DNA from: Lachnospiraceae bacterium
Lineage (GTDB): Bacteria > Bacillota > Clostridia > Lachnospirales > Lachnospiraceae
Assembly: GCA_022799175.1 (NCBI GenBank)
Contig: JAAWNY010000012.1
Location: 1 to 59,357, forward strand
Direction of reading: 5' to 3'
Length of the DNA stretch: 59,357 nucleotides
The notes under the pieces were generated by a model. The model worked only from the letters and a program-made list of their open reading frames with translations, was not told the origin of the DNA and ran no database searches. This document shows positions 8,284 to 16,693 of this stretch, one piece after another. The position numbers were made by a program, and so were the translations under genes. The stretch's first letter is position 1. Each line of letters begins with the position of its first letter.

Positions 8284-9825
8284 ATGAAACATAAAACATA
8301 CGACAATAGCCAGATTATCAACGGAATTGCTCTGGGCTTTTCTCTTTTTTTCCTGATTTCTTCACTGGCAGCAGCGATTTATACAAGAGAATGGGGGCAT
8401 GTTTTTCTAAACTGGTATCAGATTATGATCTCACCCTGTCCTCTGGTTACGGATTACCTGGAAATCGGCGGTCTATCCAGCGCCATGCTCAATGCAGGTG
8501 CCTGCGGGATGGCCTGTTTTTTGTTCATGTATTTTTTGAAAGGAGAATCCCGGGCCAATACTATGGCCGGATATTTTCTGGTAATTGCTCACTGCTTCTA
8601 TGGTCTGAATTTTTTTAACATGTGGCCCTGTTTTCTGGCCCCATTTCTTTACCTGCGCCAAAAAAAGCTGGATTTTAAAAGCAATCTCCATGTCTGCATG
8701 TTTGCCACCTCTTTCAGCCCTTTCGTCAGCGAGTTGTTGTTTCGTTATACCCAGCGCAGCAGCTTTATCTTTGGACGGGTACAAATGAACTCCTCGGGTA
8801 TTCTTCTGACCTTGCTTTTCAGCCTGATGATTGGTTTTGTCATCCCGGCCATTCTCCCTGGCGCCCATGCCTGGCACAAAGGCTACAATCTCTACAATGG
8901 TGGTCTCGCCTTTGGGCTGTTTGGCTTTTTTTTGTTCAATTTCCTGTTTCGTACCATGGGACTCTCTCCTCATCAACCCATCTCCCATATCAATCCGATC
9001 TATGAAGCATTCGGACGATCCTATCGTCTTTATGCCAATCTATTTTTTATAATTTTATTTGCCGTATGCATTCTGGCTGGTTACTTTCTCAATGGCAAAT
9101 GTTTTCATGGTTATGCTCAATTAATGCGGGATACCGGACATGCCAGTGATTTTTCTGATAAGTATGGCATGCCCATCTGTCTGATAAACATTGGCTGTGA
9201 AGGTTTTTTGTTTCTTTTATATATTAATCTGGCCATTTTGTTTACCGAAGGAGTCGGATTTACCGGGCCTACCATCGGTGTGGTCCTGGCCTCTTTGACT
9301 TTCACTGCCATGGGACAACATCCGAAAAATGTCTGGCCAATTCTAATTGGCTATCAGATCCTGTATTTTCTCACCATGTACCTCTGTTTCATTGACGGAA
9401 GACAGCTCTCCTGGTCTTTGTCCACCCAGGCTTATATCAATGGGGTCGCTTTTGCCACCGGACTCTGTCCTATTGTCGGTCGTTATGGCATTCGCGCCGG
9501 TATCCTGGCTGGATTTATGTGTGCTTCGATGTGCACGGCCACCAGTGCTCTCCATGGTGGCTTTGTTCTCTATAACGGCGGTTTGACCACTGGTATCACG
9601 GCTTTGATTCTGTTACCGATTCTCGAACATTATTTGCCCCAGACCCGTGAAGAGATCAAATCCCAATCAGCCAATCTTCAGGCCATGATTGCGCTGGTGG
9701 ATGATCTTACCCTGGAAATCCGCCATGCTCACAACGAAATTAATTTCGGAGAATTTGAGACTCCGGCACCCGCCTTTCCCCCAAAAGAAAATTCCACTTC
9801 TTATGAGGAGGACTATACCGATTGA
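8284..9825 (+). CDS. DUF1576 polytopic membrane protein
   Basis: A 513-residue integral membrane protein of the DUF1576 type, function unknown. There are about a dozen hydrophobic segments. The sequence contains two related halves: NMWP at 112-115 recurs as NVWP at 349-352, and HKGYNLYNGGLAFG (LYNGGL at 203) recurs as HGGFVLYNGGLTTG (LYNGGL at 429), offsets of 237 and 226 residues. Such symmetry suggests a transporter- or channel-like fold. The C-terminal tail (about 455-513) is cytoplasmic-looking and acidic. It has its own promoter, stands alone on the plus strand and converges on the rRNA methyltransferase gene with a 5-bp gap, so it appears monocistronic. Confidence 0.85.
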   Translation: MKHKTYDNSQIINGIALGFSLFFLISSLAAAIYTREWGHVFLNWYQIMISPCPLVTDYLEIGGLSSAMLNAGACGMACFLFMYFLKGESRANTMAGYFLVIAHCFYGLNFFNMWPCFLAPFLYLRQKKLDFKSNLHVCMFATSFSPFVSELLFRYTQRSSFIFGRVQMNSSGILLTLLFSLMIGFVIPAILPGAHAWHKGYNLYNGGLAFGLFGFFLFNFLFRTMGLSPHQPISHINPIYEAFGRSYRLYANLFFIILFAVCILAGYFLNGKCFHGYAQLMRDTGHASDFSDKYGMPICLINIGCEGFLFLLYINLAILFTEGVGFTGPTIGVVLASLTFTAMGQHPKNVWPILIGYQILYFLTMYLCFIDGRQLSWSLSTQAYINGVAFATGLCPIVGRYGIRAGILAGFMCASMCTATSALHGGFVLYNGGLTTGITALILLPILEHYLPQTREEIKSQSANLQAMIALVDDLTLEIRHAHNEINFGEFETPAPAFPPKENSTSYEEDYTD

Positions 9826-9830
9826 ATTCC

Positions 9831-11273
9831 TTATATCCGAAGTCCTTTCGGATAATGATTTTTCACAATTCCTCCTGCTGCTTTTCCCCAGCCCAACGGG
9901 TATTCGCCAATGCAGATAAGCATCCATCCTTTTTGACCGGCTTCTGCTGACAACGTTTTCCCAGCCAAATATTCTTCTGTTTCTGCACTGTCAGTTTCCA
10001 GGCAACGCCTTCTTTTTACCAGATTAGAATCCACCGCCAATGCCAGAGCATGAGCGGGTTCAAAGCGGTTCTTTTTCAGAGTCCCCATATGAAGCCCCGG
10101 TCTCAGCACTCGCAGACCGGTCAATTCCGGCATTGCCTCCGGAACCAGATATAGCTGTTCTCCAAACAATATCAGCCTGTCCTTCCACCCTTCTGGCAGA
10201 ACAGATTCCCCTAAGACAAAAGTATCCTGCAGAAATTCTTGTAAAAGCAGCCACCCGGCTTTCTCTTTCCCGCTTTTTTTCTTTTCTCTTTTCCGATCCG
10301 CCACTTTTTTGTTTCCTGCTTTTTTGTTTGCTGTTTTTTCCAGCAATGCCAGAAAATGACCTTCGCCTTCTACCCGGTGAGGCCAGATCCGAAACATGGC
10401 ATCCTCGCTAAAATAGCTGTCGTCAATTTTTTCTGTTCTACTGGCAGATAATCCCGGCAACCGGTGTTCTGCTGGCAGTTTCACCAGCGAAAACTCGGGA
10501 TGCCGTTCCAAAAATCGGGCGATTTGTTCTTCATCCTCTTCTGGGGAAAAAGTACAGGTAGAATATACCATCCGGCCACCTGGCCGCAAAAGTCTAGCTC
10601 CATTATCCAAAATTTCCCGCTGTCTTTTTACACACAGTTGTACATTATCTTCACTCCACTCTATCCTTGCCTGCTCATCCTTGCGGAACATTCCTTCTCC
10701 GGAACAAGGCGCATCGATCACAATCCGGTCAAAAAATTCTGGCAAATATTCTGCTAGATGTCCGGAAGCTTCATTCATCACTATCCCATTATGGATTCCC
10801 ATTCGCTCTACATTTCGGGATAGAATCTTTGCCCGTGCCGGGTGGATCTCGTTGCTAACCAGCAAACCTTCTCCCATTAGACGATCAGCAATATGCGTCG
10901 TCTTTCCTCCCGGAGCGGCACACAGATCCAGAATCTTCTCTCCCGGCTGCGGATCCAAAAGTTCCACCACTGCCATAGCACTTGGCTCCTGAATATAATA
11001 CACGCCGGCTTCATGTAATGGATGTCGACCCGGTCTTGTATCTGTTTGATAATAAAATCCTCCCCGGCACCAGGGAACCGGTCGTAAACCGAATCGTTCC
11101 CTGTTCTGTTCATACAACTGTTCTATCTCCCCTTTTCGGGTATTCAGACGCAGCCCCTGCACCTTCTCTGCCTCATAACTTTGCAGAAATGCCTCATACT
11201 CTTCTCCTAGAAGTTTTTTCATTTTCCTTAAAAATACCTCTGGCAATGCTGCAGAAGTAGCTTCTTCTCTCAT
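9831..11273 (-). CDS. RsmF/NOP-family rRNA (cytosine-5) methyltransferase
   Basis: This 480-residue SAM-dependent methyltransferase of the RsmB/RsmF (NOL1/NOP2/sun) family is expected to make 5-methylcytosine in rRNA. The SAM motif DLCAAPGGKTTHIADRL lies at 116-132. The two family cysteines are in DAPCSGEGMF (Cys190) and YSTCTFSPEEDE (Cys240). A lysine-rich linker (about 315-340) joins a C-terminal PUA-like domain, as in YebU/RsmF. The exact target base cannot be read from the sequence. It starts 12 bp after the HerA-like ATPase gene with a GGAGG site and is probably co-transcribed with it. Confidence 0.88.
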   Translation of the reverse strand: MREEATSAALPEVFLRKMKKLLGEEYEAFLQSYEAEKVQGLRLNTRKGEIEQLYEQNRERFGLRPVPWCRGGFYYQTDTRPGRHPLHEAGVYYIQEPSAMAVVELLDPQPGEKILDLCAAPGGKTTHIADRLMGEGLLVSNEIHPARAKILSRNVERMGIHNGIVMNEASGHLAEYLPEFFDRIVIDAPCSGEGMFRKDEQARIEWSEDNVQLCVKRQREILDNGARLLRPGGRMVYSTCTFSPEEDEEQIARFLERHPEFSLVKLPAEHRLPGLSASRTEKIDDSYFSEDAMFRIWPHRVEGEGHFLALLEKTANKKAGNKKVADRKREKKKSGKEKAGWLLLQEFLQDTFVLGESVLPEGWKDRLILFGEQLYLVPEAMPELTGLRVLRPGLHMGTLKKNRFEPAHALALAVDSNLVKRRRCLETDSAETEEYLAGKTLSAEAGQKGWMLICIGEYPLGWGKAAGGIVKNHYPKGLRI

Positions 11274-11285
11274 TTTCCCTCCACC

Positions 11286-12884
11286 CTATCTGCCAAACAA
11301 AGTTCCCAAAATTCCTCTGCCGATACTCGCTCCCAAATTTCCGCCTAATTTCTTGCCAAAACTTCCGCCCACAGATTTACCGATCTCGTTGCCAATCTCT
11401 CTGCCAATCGTACCAGCGGCTGATTTTGCGGCTCCGGTTATCACCCGTTTTCTAGCCCTCTCTGCCGCCTCCTGCTCTTTTTTCGCTGCTTTTTCCTGTC
11501 TCTGTTTTTCTTTTTCCTCCTCTCTTTCCCTCTTTTCTTGTGTCTTTTTGGCCTGCAACTCCTCTTGTTGACGCTGGCGTAAGGCTTCCTCTTCCTTCCC
11601 TTTTCTTTGAAAAAACTCATAAGCAGAATCCCGGTCAATCATGGTTTCATATTTCGCATACAAATGGTGGTTTCGAATTTCCACCTTTCGTTCTTCCTCA
11701 TCGATCGAACTCATTTGACTCTGAGGTGGCAAGATTTTTCCCCGCTCCACCATGGCAGGAATCCCATCCTCCTGTAAAAAAGATACCAAGGCTTCACCAA
11801 TCCCTAATTGCTCCAACACCTCTTTGGTATCAAACTCCGGATTCACCCGAAAAGAATTGGCCGCCGCACGAATTGCCTTTTGTTCTGCTGGGGTATATGC
11901 ATGAAGTGCATGTTGAATTTTGTTGCCTAACTGTCCAAGCACCCCATCCGGAATATCCCCTGGACTTTGCGTGATAAAGTAAATGCCCACTCCCTTAGAA
12001 CGAATCAGCTTCACCACCTGCTCAATTTTCTGCAGCAATGCTTTTGGAGTCCCCTTAAACAAAAGATGTGCTTCATCAAAGAAAAATATCATCTTAGGTT
12101 TTTCACAATCTCCGACCTCCGGCAGTACCTCAAACAACTCAGATAGCATCCATAACATAAAGGTCGAATACATCATGGGATTATGAATTAAGCTTTCACT
12201 GTGCAAAATGTGGATCATCCCTCTATTCTGAGAATTGTTATGAAACCAATCGTGAATATCCAAAGCAGGTTCCCCAAAAAATTGATCCGCTCCCTGCTCT
12301 TCTAATGCCAACAATCCACGCAGAATACTATTTATACTCTGACGAGGCAGATTGCCATACCGGATCCCATATTCTTTGTTATTTTCTCCCACATGGTTCA
12401 GCATCGCACACAAATCTTTTGTGTCTAACAATAATAAATCCTCATCATCTGCAATTCGAAACACAATGGTCAGAATATCCTCCTGCGTAGCTGTCAGATC
12501 CAAAAGCCTTGCCAGCAATGTAGGGCCCATCTCACTGATCGTCGTCCTTAATGGCAAACCTTTTTTGGCAAAAATATCCCAGAAACATACCGGATATTTT
12601 TGATAAATAAAATCTTCTGTAGGAACTTTTGTTTCTGCAAGTCTTTTTTTCACCCCTTCTGTCGCCACTCCCGGCTGGCACATTCCTGCCAAATCCCCTT
12701 TTACATCAGCCAGGAACACAGGTACTCCCGCATCACTAAAAGACTCGGCCAAAACTTTTAATGTAACTGTCTTCCCTGTGCCCGTAGCACCGGCAATCAA
12801 ACCATGACGATTTGCCATCTGAGGAAGAATTTCCAGCCGCTTTTCCTTGCTTGTTGCCACCCAGAGCCGATTCTCGTAAAACAT
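11286..12884 (-). CDS. HerA-like ATPase, DUF853 family
   Basis: This 532-residue P-loop ATPase of the DUF853 (YjgR) type is related to HerA/FtsK DNA-translocating ATPases. Walker A GATGTGKT is at 32-39, Walker B is in MIFFFDEAHLLF (about 267-278), and sensor-like FITQSPGDIPD follows. After the ATPase come a long charged coiled coil (about 415-485, Glu/Lys/Gln) and a glycine-zipper C-terminus (AAGTIGREIGNEIGKSVG and onward) that could insert into or associate with membrane or self-assemble. The biological role is unsettled. It follows the DUF6465 terminator and precedes the rRNA methyltransferase. Confidence 0.85.
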   Translation of the reverse strand: MFYENRLWVATSKEKRLEILPQMANRHGLIAGATGTGKTVTLKVLAESFSDAGVPVFLADVKGDLAGMCQPGVATEGVKKRLAETKVPTEDFIYQKYPVCFWDIFAKKGLPLRTTISEMGPTLLARLLDLTATQEDILTIVFRIADDEDLLLLDTKDLCAMLNHVGENNKEYGIRYGNLPRQSINSILRGLLALEEQGADQFFGEPALDIHDWFHNNSQNRGMIHILHSESLIHNPMMYSTFMLWMLSELFEVLPEVGDCEKPKMIFFFDEAHLLFKGTPKALLQKIEQVVKLIRSKGVGIYFITQSPGDIPDGVLGQLGNKIQHALHAYTPAEQKAIRAAANSFRVNPEFDTKEVLEQLGIGEALVSFLQEDGIPAMVERGKILPPQSQMSSIDEEERKVEIRNHHLYAKYETMIDRDSAYEFFQRKGKEEEALRQRQQEELQAKKTQEKREREEEKEKQRQEKAAKKEQEAAERARKRVITGAAKSAAGTIGREIGNEIGKSVGGSFGKKLGGNLGASIGRGILGTLFGR

Positions 12885-12914
12885 CCTTCTCCTCCTGTTA
12901 TATGTTTTATATTT

Positions 12915-12945
12915 AAAAAGCCACGCATCCTTATGGATCCGTGGC
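12915..12945 (-). terminator. intrinsic terminator after the DUF6465 gene
   Basis: On the minus strand GCCACGGATCC (12935-12945) pairs with GGATGCGTGGC (12920-12930, one mismatch) around a 4-base loop. TTTTT follows at once. Confidence 0.85.
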
Positions 12946-13002
12946 CTCCGAATTCAAATATCCTTTTGCATTTTTTGTTTGCCACTGTTTATAACGATAG
13001 TT

Positions 13003-13404
13003 TTAGAACAGAGCAATCTTATTGTTACCTTCGGAATCATCACCGTTTACTACATAGTAAGCCGCATTCTCTTCCGGTTTTACATAAACATCAACCGTCT
13101 TGATTTCGATTCCTTTATGAGCTGCTTTGTATGCCTTTACCGCCGCAGCAACTACATCCTTCATTACCACCTCATTGGCACCATATTGAATCACAACGGA
13201 TTCTTTTGGCTCTTCCTTTTTCGCTGCTGGCTTCTTTGCGGCCGTTTTTTCTTCTGTTTTAGAAAGAATTTCCTTTTCTTCCGTTTTGGCAGACGCTTTC
13301 TTTACTGGTGCCGCTTTTTTTACTGCCGACTTCTTTGCCGCCTCTGCTACTGTGGATTCTTCCTTGACTTCCACTATCGCTTCTGGTTTTTTCTTTATTG
13401 CCAT
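13003..13404 (-). CDS. DUF6465 family protein
   Basis: A 133-residue protein with a low-complexity Lys/Ala/Glu N-terminal half (about 1-68, repeated KKAA/KKPAAKK units) and a compact C-terminal domain (about 70-133) including VVIQYGANEVVMKDVV and VDVYVKPEENAAYYVVNG. This layout matches DUF6465, small proteins common in Lachnospiraceae. Their function is unknown. The histone-like basic arm suggests nucleic acid contact, but that is inference. It has a consensus promoter and its own terminator, so it is monocistronic and probably well expressed. Confidence 0.8.
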   Translation of the reverse strand: MAIKKKPEAIVEVKEESTVAEAAKKSAVKKAAPVKKASAKTEEKEILSKTEEKTAAKKPAAKKEEPKESVVIQYGANEVVMKDVVAAAVKAYKAAHKGIEIKTVDVYVKPEENAAYYVVNGDDSEGNNKIALF

Positions 13405-13477
13405 TTTTCCTCCTCAACTTCAACCACAATAATTATTTTTATCCAAATATGATGTCTTTTCCCAAGTTGCTTATGGC

Positions 13478-13506
13478 ATTATAAATCGATTTTAACCGTT
13501 TGTCAA
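13478..13506 (-). promoter_or_regulatory. consensus sigma-A promoter of the DUF6465 gene
   Basis: On the minus strand TTGACA (13501-13506), a 17-bp spacer and TATAAT (13478-13483): a perfect match to the sigma-A consensus, starting 3 bp after the azlD stop. Confidence 0.9.
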
Positions 13507-13509
13507 TCC

Positions 13510-13815
13510 TTACAACAATAACTCTGCCAGAAATACCGCTATACAAGCCCCAATCGACACACGAAACAGATTTCCATCTACCCAAGCAAGGATCACTGCC
13601 GCACAAAAACCAGCCAGGCCAGAAAAGAAAGATGCAGTAGCGGAAAGAATTGCCGGAAATGTCATCACTGACAGGCTCACATACGGAACATAATAAAGAA
13701 AAGAACGAATAAAAGGGCTGCGGATTTCTTTGCGCAGCAAAACCAGCGGTAAAGCCCGTACCAAATAGATCGTTCCCGCCATCACTAAAAGCGCCAAATT
13801 TACATTAGGTTTCAT
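13510..13815 (-). CDS. azlD: AzlD-family branched-chain amino acid exporter subunit
   Basis: A 101-residue protein with three to four membrane helices and the family motif RALPLVLLRKE (about 20-30). AzlD works with AzlC to export branched-chain amino acids and their analogues. The start overlaps the azlC stop by 11 bp, so the two are translationally coupled. No terminator follows before the next promoter. Confidence 0.88.
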   Translation of the reverse strand: MKPNVNLALLVMAGTIYLVRALPLVLLRKEIRSPFIRSFLYYVPYVSLSVMTFPAILSATASFFSGLAGFCAAVILAWVDGNLFRVSIGACIAVFLAELLL

Positions 13816-14545
13816 CCTGTGATTCCTCCTTTTTCTCCCCGACAGGAAATAAGATGGCAGCGGCTCCTGCCACCAGAATCGTCAATACTATGATCGGCAA
13901 ACCAGAAGAAAGTCGATTCAGCCCTGGCAATTTGGTAAAAAGGGCGCTTACCACCATCGACACCATCACTACCCCTGCAATAATTCGATCTTTTTTTGCC
14001 GGAGGAATCACAATGGCCAAAAACATTCCATATAGCGCCACTCCCATCGCACTCATTGCCCGTGCTGGAAGAATCATTCCCAGGAAAGCTCCCAGAACGG
14101 TTCCCAATACCCATCCAGGCGCGGCAATGGCGGCGGCTCCATACATATAGTAGGGATGAAGTTTTCCTTCTACGCCCATCGACACGGCAAAGATCTCATC
14201 CGTCACCCCATAAGCCATAAAAAAACGATGAAAAAATGGCTGATCTCTCATGACTTTTTGAGAAAGGGCACTAGACATCAATAAATAACGCAAATTTACC
14301 ACAATTTCTGTCACCATCATCTCCAGATACCCAGCTCCGGCAGCCAACGCACCAAAACCAGCAAACTGCCCTGCACTAGCCAACATCGTAGCTGACATAA
14401 ATCCTGATTGCAGAACATTTAACCCCGCCTTTCTCGCCGCAATTCCCAATGTGAATGCTACTGCAAAATATCCCATTCCAATCGGAATTCCTGCCCGCAT
14501 TCCCTGCAAAAACCAGAATCCTTTGGAATTTCTTTTTTCTTCCAT
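13805..14545 (-). CDS. azlC: AzlC-family branched-chain amino acid exporter
   Basis: A 246-residue membrane permease of the AzlC family, the large subunit of the branched-chain amino acid exporter. The characteristic N-terminal GIPIGMGYFAVAFTLGIAAR (about 14-33) is followed by QSGFMSATMLASAGQFAG and the NLRYLLMSSALS motif. The start has AGGAG ten bases upstream. It is transcribed divergently from a LysR-type regulator, which is its probable controller, as AzlB (an Lrp type) controls azlCD in Bacillus. Substrate is inferred from the family only. Confidence 0.9.
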   Translation of the reverse strand: MEEKRNSKGFWFLQGMRAGIPIGMGYFAVAFTLGIAARKAGLNVLQSGFMSATMLASAGQFAGFGALAAGAGYLEMMVTEIVVNLRYLLMSSALSQKVMRDQPFFHRFFMAYGVTDEIFAVSMGVEGKLHPYYMYGAAAIAAPGWVLGTVLGAFLGMILPARAMSAMGVALYGMFLAIVIPPAKKDRIIAGVVMVSMVVSALFTKLPGLNRLSSGLPIIVLTILVAGAAAILFPVGEKKEESQDET

Positions 14546-14609
14546 AAATGTTATTCTCCTGACCCCTTTTCCAGCTTTTCCTTATAACATATCTGTCACA
14601 ACATTTCTT

Positions 14610-14638
14610 ATCATACTCTCATGTTTCGTCCTCGTCAA
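14610..14638 (-). promoter_or_regulatory. azlCD promoter
   Basis: On the minus strand TTGACG (14633-14638), 17-bp spacer, TATGAT (14610-14615). The 9-mer TATGATAAG spanning the -10 element is repeated at 14658-14666, between the two divergent promoters, and could be part of a regulator site. Confidence 0.7.
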
Positions 14639-14675
14639 CCTCCTAAACGCATCAAAACTTATCATAACAAATCTT

Positions 14676-14704
14676 TTGACGCTGTCCCTTTTCTGTATTA
14701 TAAT
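14676..14704 (+). promoter_or_regulatory. promoter of the LysR-type regulator gene
   Basis: TTGACG (14676-14681), 17-bp spacer, TATAAT (14699-14704). The divergent azlC promoter starts about 40 bp away, so one bound regulator could act on both. Confidence 0.75.
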
Positions 14705-14747
14705 GATTTTCAGGTATAATTTTTCACACCTTTGGAGGATTCTCTCT

Positions 14748-15704
14748 ATGACAAGCAAAGAACTCATCTATGTAAAAACCGTAGCCGATGAGAAAAGTAT
14801 TTCCCGGGCAGCGCGGAAGCTTTTTATGGCCCAACCTTCATTAAGTCAATCCATTCAACGGATTGAAGAGACTCTGGGAACCCCTCTTTTTAACCGTACT
14901 TCCGGTGGTTTGAGCCTGACATTTGCCGGGGAACGGTATTATCATATGGCCTCGCAGATCCTAAAAATGTATGAAGATTTTGAATTGGAGATCAGCGACA
15001 TCAACAATCTGCGAACGGGACGTGTTCACATGGGCATCACCAACCATTTAGGTACCTTGACTCTTGCCCGGATACTGCCAGAATACAAAAAACTTTGCCC
15101 CTATATTGAACTTTACATTCATGAAGAGAATACAGCTTCTCTGGAACAAATGCTTTTGCGCGGAGAACTGGATTTCGTTATCATGCATGCTCCCAAAGAA
15201 AGCTTCCATCCTCAGATTTCTTATGACATTATGAAAAAGGATCCCTTTGTAATCGTCCTTCATCCGCAACACGAATTGATCCAAAAGGCAGTGGAAAAAC
15301 CTGGCTATCCCTATCCGGTTCTAGATGTAAAGCTTCTGGAACAAGAATCTTTTCTCATGTTACATAAGGAACAGCGAATCCGGCAGATCACCGACCGTGT
15401 TTTATCCAAAGCCGGCATTCATCATCCAAATATCACTCTGACCCTGCGCAATTATGAAACTGCGCTGCTGCTTGCTGCCAGAGGTCTGGGTATCACGATG
15501 ATTCCTCTACAGTATTTCCAGATGGCTTCCTATGAATTTCATCCCACCCTACTGTGTATGGATGAAAAATACGATGCCAGCTGGGATATGTGTATCGCCA
15601 ATCTGCAAAACGGCTTTTTATCAAAAGCCGATCGGCTCTTGATTCGTTTGGTAAAAGAGCAATTCAAAATGGATAAGGACTCGGATTCCCATCTGCCATT
15701 TTAA
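14748..15704 (+). CDS. LysR-family transcriptional regulator
   Basis: A 318-residue LysR-type regulator. The N-terminal winged helix-turn-helix (about 1-60) shows KSISRAARKLFMAQPSLSQS and LGTPLFNRTSGGLSLT. The effector-binding domain (about 90-295) follows. The frame is open further upstream, but the start at 14748 is chosen because GGAGG lies 9 bases before it, the promoter ends at 14704, and the protein then begins at the usual LysR position (MTSKELIYVKTVADEKS). It is divergent from azlCD, so it likely regulates that exporter. The effector is unknown. Confidence 0.9.
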   Translation: MTSKELIYVKTVADEKSISRAARKLFMAQPSLSQSIQRIEETLGTPLFNRTSGGLSLTFAGERYYHMASQILKMYEDFELEISDINNLRTGRVHMGITNHLGTLTLARILPEYKKLCPYIELYIHEENTASLEQMLLRGELDFVIMHAPKESFHPQISYDIMKKDPFVIVLHPQHELIQKAVEKPGYPYPVLDVKLLEQESFLMLHKEQRIRQITDRVLSKAGIHHPNITLTLRNYETALLLAARGLGITMIPLQYFQMASYEFHPTLLCMDEKYDASWDMCIANLQNGFLSKADRLLIRLVKEQFKMDKDSDSHLPF

Positions 15705-15717
15705 AAAGAAATTCAGG

Positions 15718-16515
15718 TTAATAATTTTTTTCCGCTTCCCTGGCATGGCGGATATACATTTGTCGGATTCCCTTGTATTCTCCCAGTCCTTTCAACACAC
15801 ATTCTACCTGATAGCCATTTCGGAGGAAGCGAGACTTCCACGAATTCTCTTGTTCTCCGGCTATATCCCGACAGACATGTTCCCCTGCCACTACGAGAAA
15901 CGGAACCAGTACTACCCGGTGCGAATGGCGCTTTTTCACCAAAACTTCCACTTGTTCTGCAAGTTCAGACGCTTCCACCGTTCCCACCAGACAATCCAGA
16001 TATCCTTCCTGCCAAAATTTCTCCTGAAGCCTTGAATAAGAGGCATTCGCTATGTGTTCCGTACCATGTCCCAGGAATATCAAATCGGTTCCCCTCCTGC
16101 GGTAATTCTCCAGTTCCCGTCCCAGGATCCGAACTGCCTCCTGATAATCTTCTTCCTCTGTCAGTAAAGCTTCCCCATACACCAGTTGCTCAAATTTCTC
16201 TTGATACTGATTTAGAACCTCCATCATCCGATCATATTCAAACCCATGAATCACGTGGGTACTCTGTGCTAGAACCACCCGATATCCATCCCTCCAAAGC
16301 TGTTCCAGCGCTTCCTTAACACTGTCGACGATCATTCCATCCCGTTCTTTCAAAATCCGTATAATAGTCGGGCTGGTATATGCACGGCGAAAGTCATATT
16401 CTGAAAATTCCTCTTTTAATTCTTTCTCAATAGCATCTAATGTCTTTTTTCTTGTGTCCTGATAACTAGTACCAAAACTAATCACTAATATCGCCGATTT
16501 TTTCTTTTTTTCCAT
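15718..16515 (-). CDS. cbiK: anaerobic sirohydrochlorin cobaltochelatase CbiK
   Basis: This 265-residue class II chelatase inserts cobalt into sirohydrochlorin in the oxygen-independent cobalamin pathway. Family features are ILVISFGTSYQDTRKKTL at 9-26, AYTSPTIIRIL (about 45-55), the metal-binding histidine in QSTHVIHGFEYD (about 84-95), a second in FLGHGTEHIAN (about 147-157), and the third near VAGEHVCRDIAG. It stands alone, with no other cobalamin gene in view, and converges on the LysR gene (13 bp). It could also serve as a ferrochelatase or nickel chelatase, which sequence alone cannot exclude. Confidence 0.9.
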   Translation of the reverse strand: MEKKKKSAILVISFGTSYQDTRKKTLDAIEKELKEEFSEYDFRRAYTSPTIIRILKERDGMIVDSVKEALEQLWRDGYRVVLAQSTHVIHGFEYDRMMEVLNQYQEKFEQLVYGEALLTEEEDYQEAVRILGRELENYRRRGTDLIFLGHGTEHIANASYSRLQEKFWQEGYLDCLVGTVEASELAEQVEVLVKKRHSHRVVLVPFLVVAGEHVCRDIAGEQENSWKSRFLRNGYQVECVLKGLGEYKGIRQMYIRHAREAEKNY

Positions 16516-16548
16516 ATATTTGCCTCTTTTTCTCTTGCAATTATTCTC

Positions 16549-16577
16549 ATCATATCACGAAAGTCTGTATCTTCCAA
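16549..16577 (-). promoter_or_regulatory. cbiK promoter
   Basis: On the minus strand TTGGAA (16572-16577), 17-bp spacer, TATGAT (16549-16554), about 33 bp before the cbiK ATG. Confidence 0.6.
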
Positions 16578-16591
16578 ATAATTATTCTATA

Positions 16592-16671
16592 TTTGATATG
16601 ACAATATTCCACATTTTGATAGTGACAATTTTTCAATTTGTGATACAATATCTACAGAATGTGATAATCAC
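16592..16671 (+). promoter_or_regulatory. trkA upstream region with tandem repeats and palindrome
   Basis: A possible promoter is GTGACA (16622-16627), 16-bp spacer, TACAAT (16644-16649). Around it TTTGATATGACAAT (from 16592) is repeated almost exactly as TTTGATAGTGACAAT (from 16615), 23 bp apart. The perfect palindrome GTGATAATCAC (16661-16671) lies just before the ribosome-binding site. These look like regulator sites, but I cannot name the regulator. Confidence 0.4.
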
Positions 16672-16693
16672 GACAATAGAATGGGAGAATCTC

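Noticed and set aside
8110-8292. 60-codon minus-strand frame in the yicC/DUF1576 gap
   Set aside because: It covers two good divergent promoters and overlaps the DUF1576 start; no ribosome-binding site or recognisable protein.
14451-14747. N-terminal extension of the LysR regulator
   Set aside because: It would read through the lysR and azlC promoters; the ATG at 14748 has GGAGG and matches the LysR N-terminus.
16520-16693. N-terminal extension of TrkA
   Set aside because: No ribosome-binding site and it spans the promoter region; the Rossmann fold begins right after 16694.
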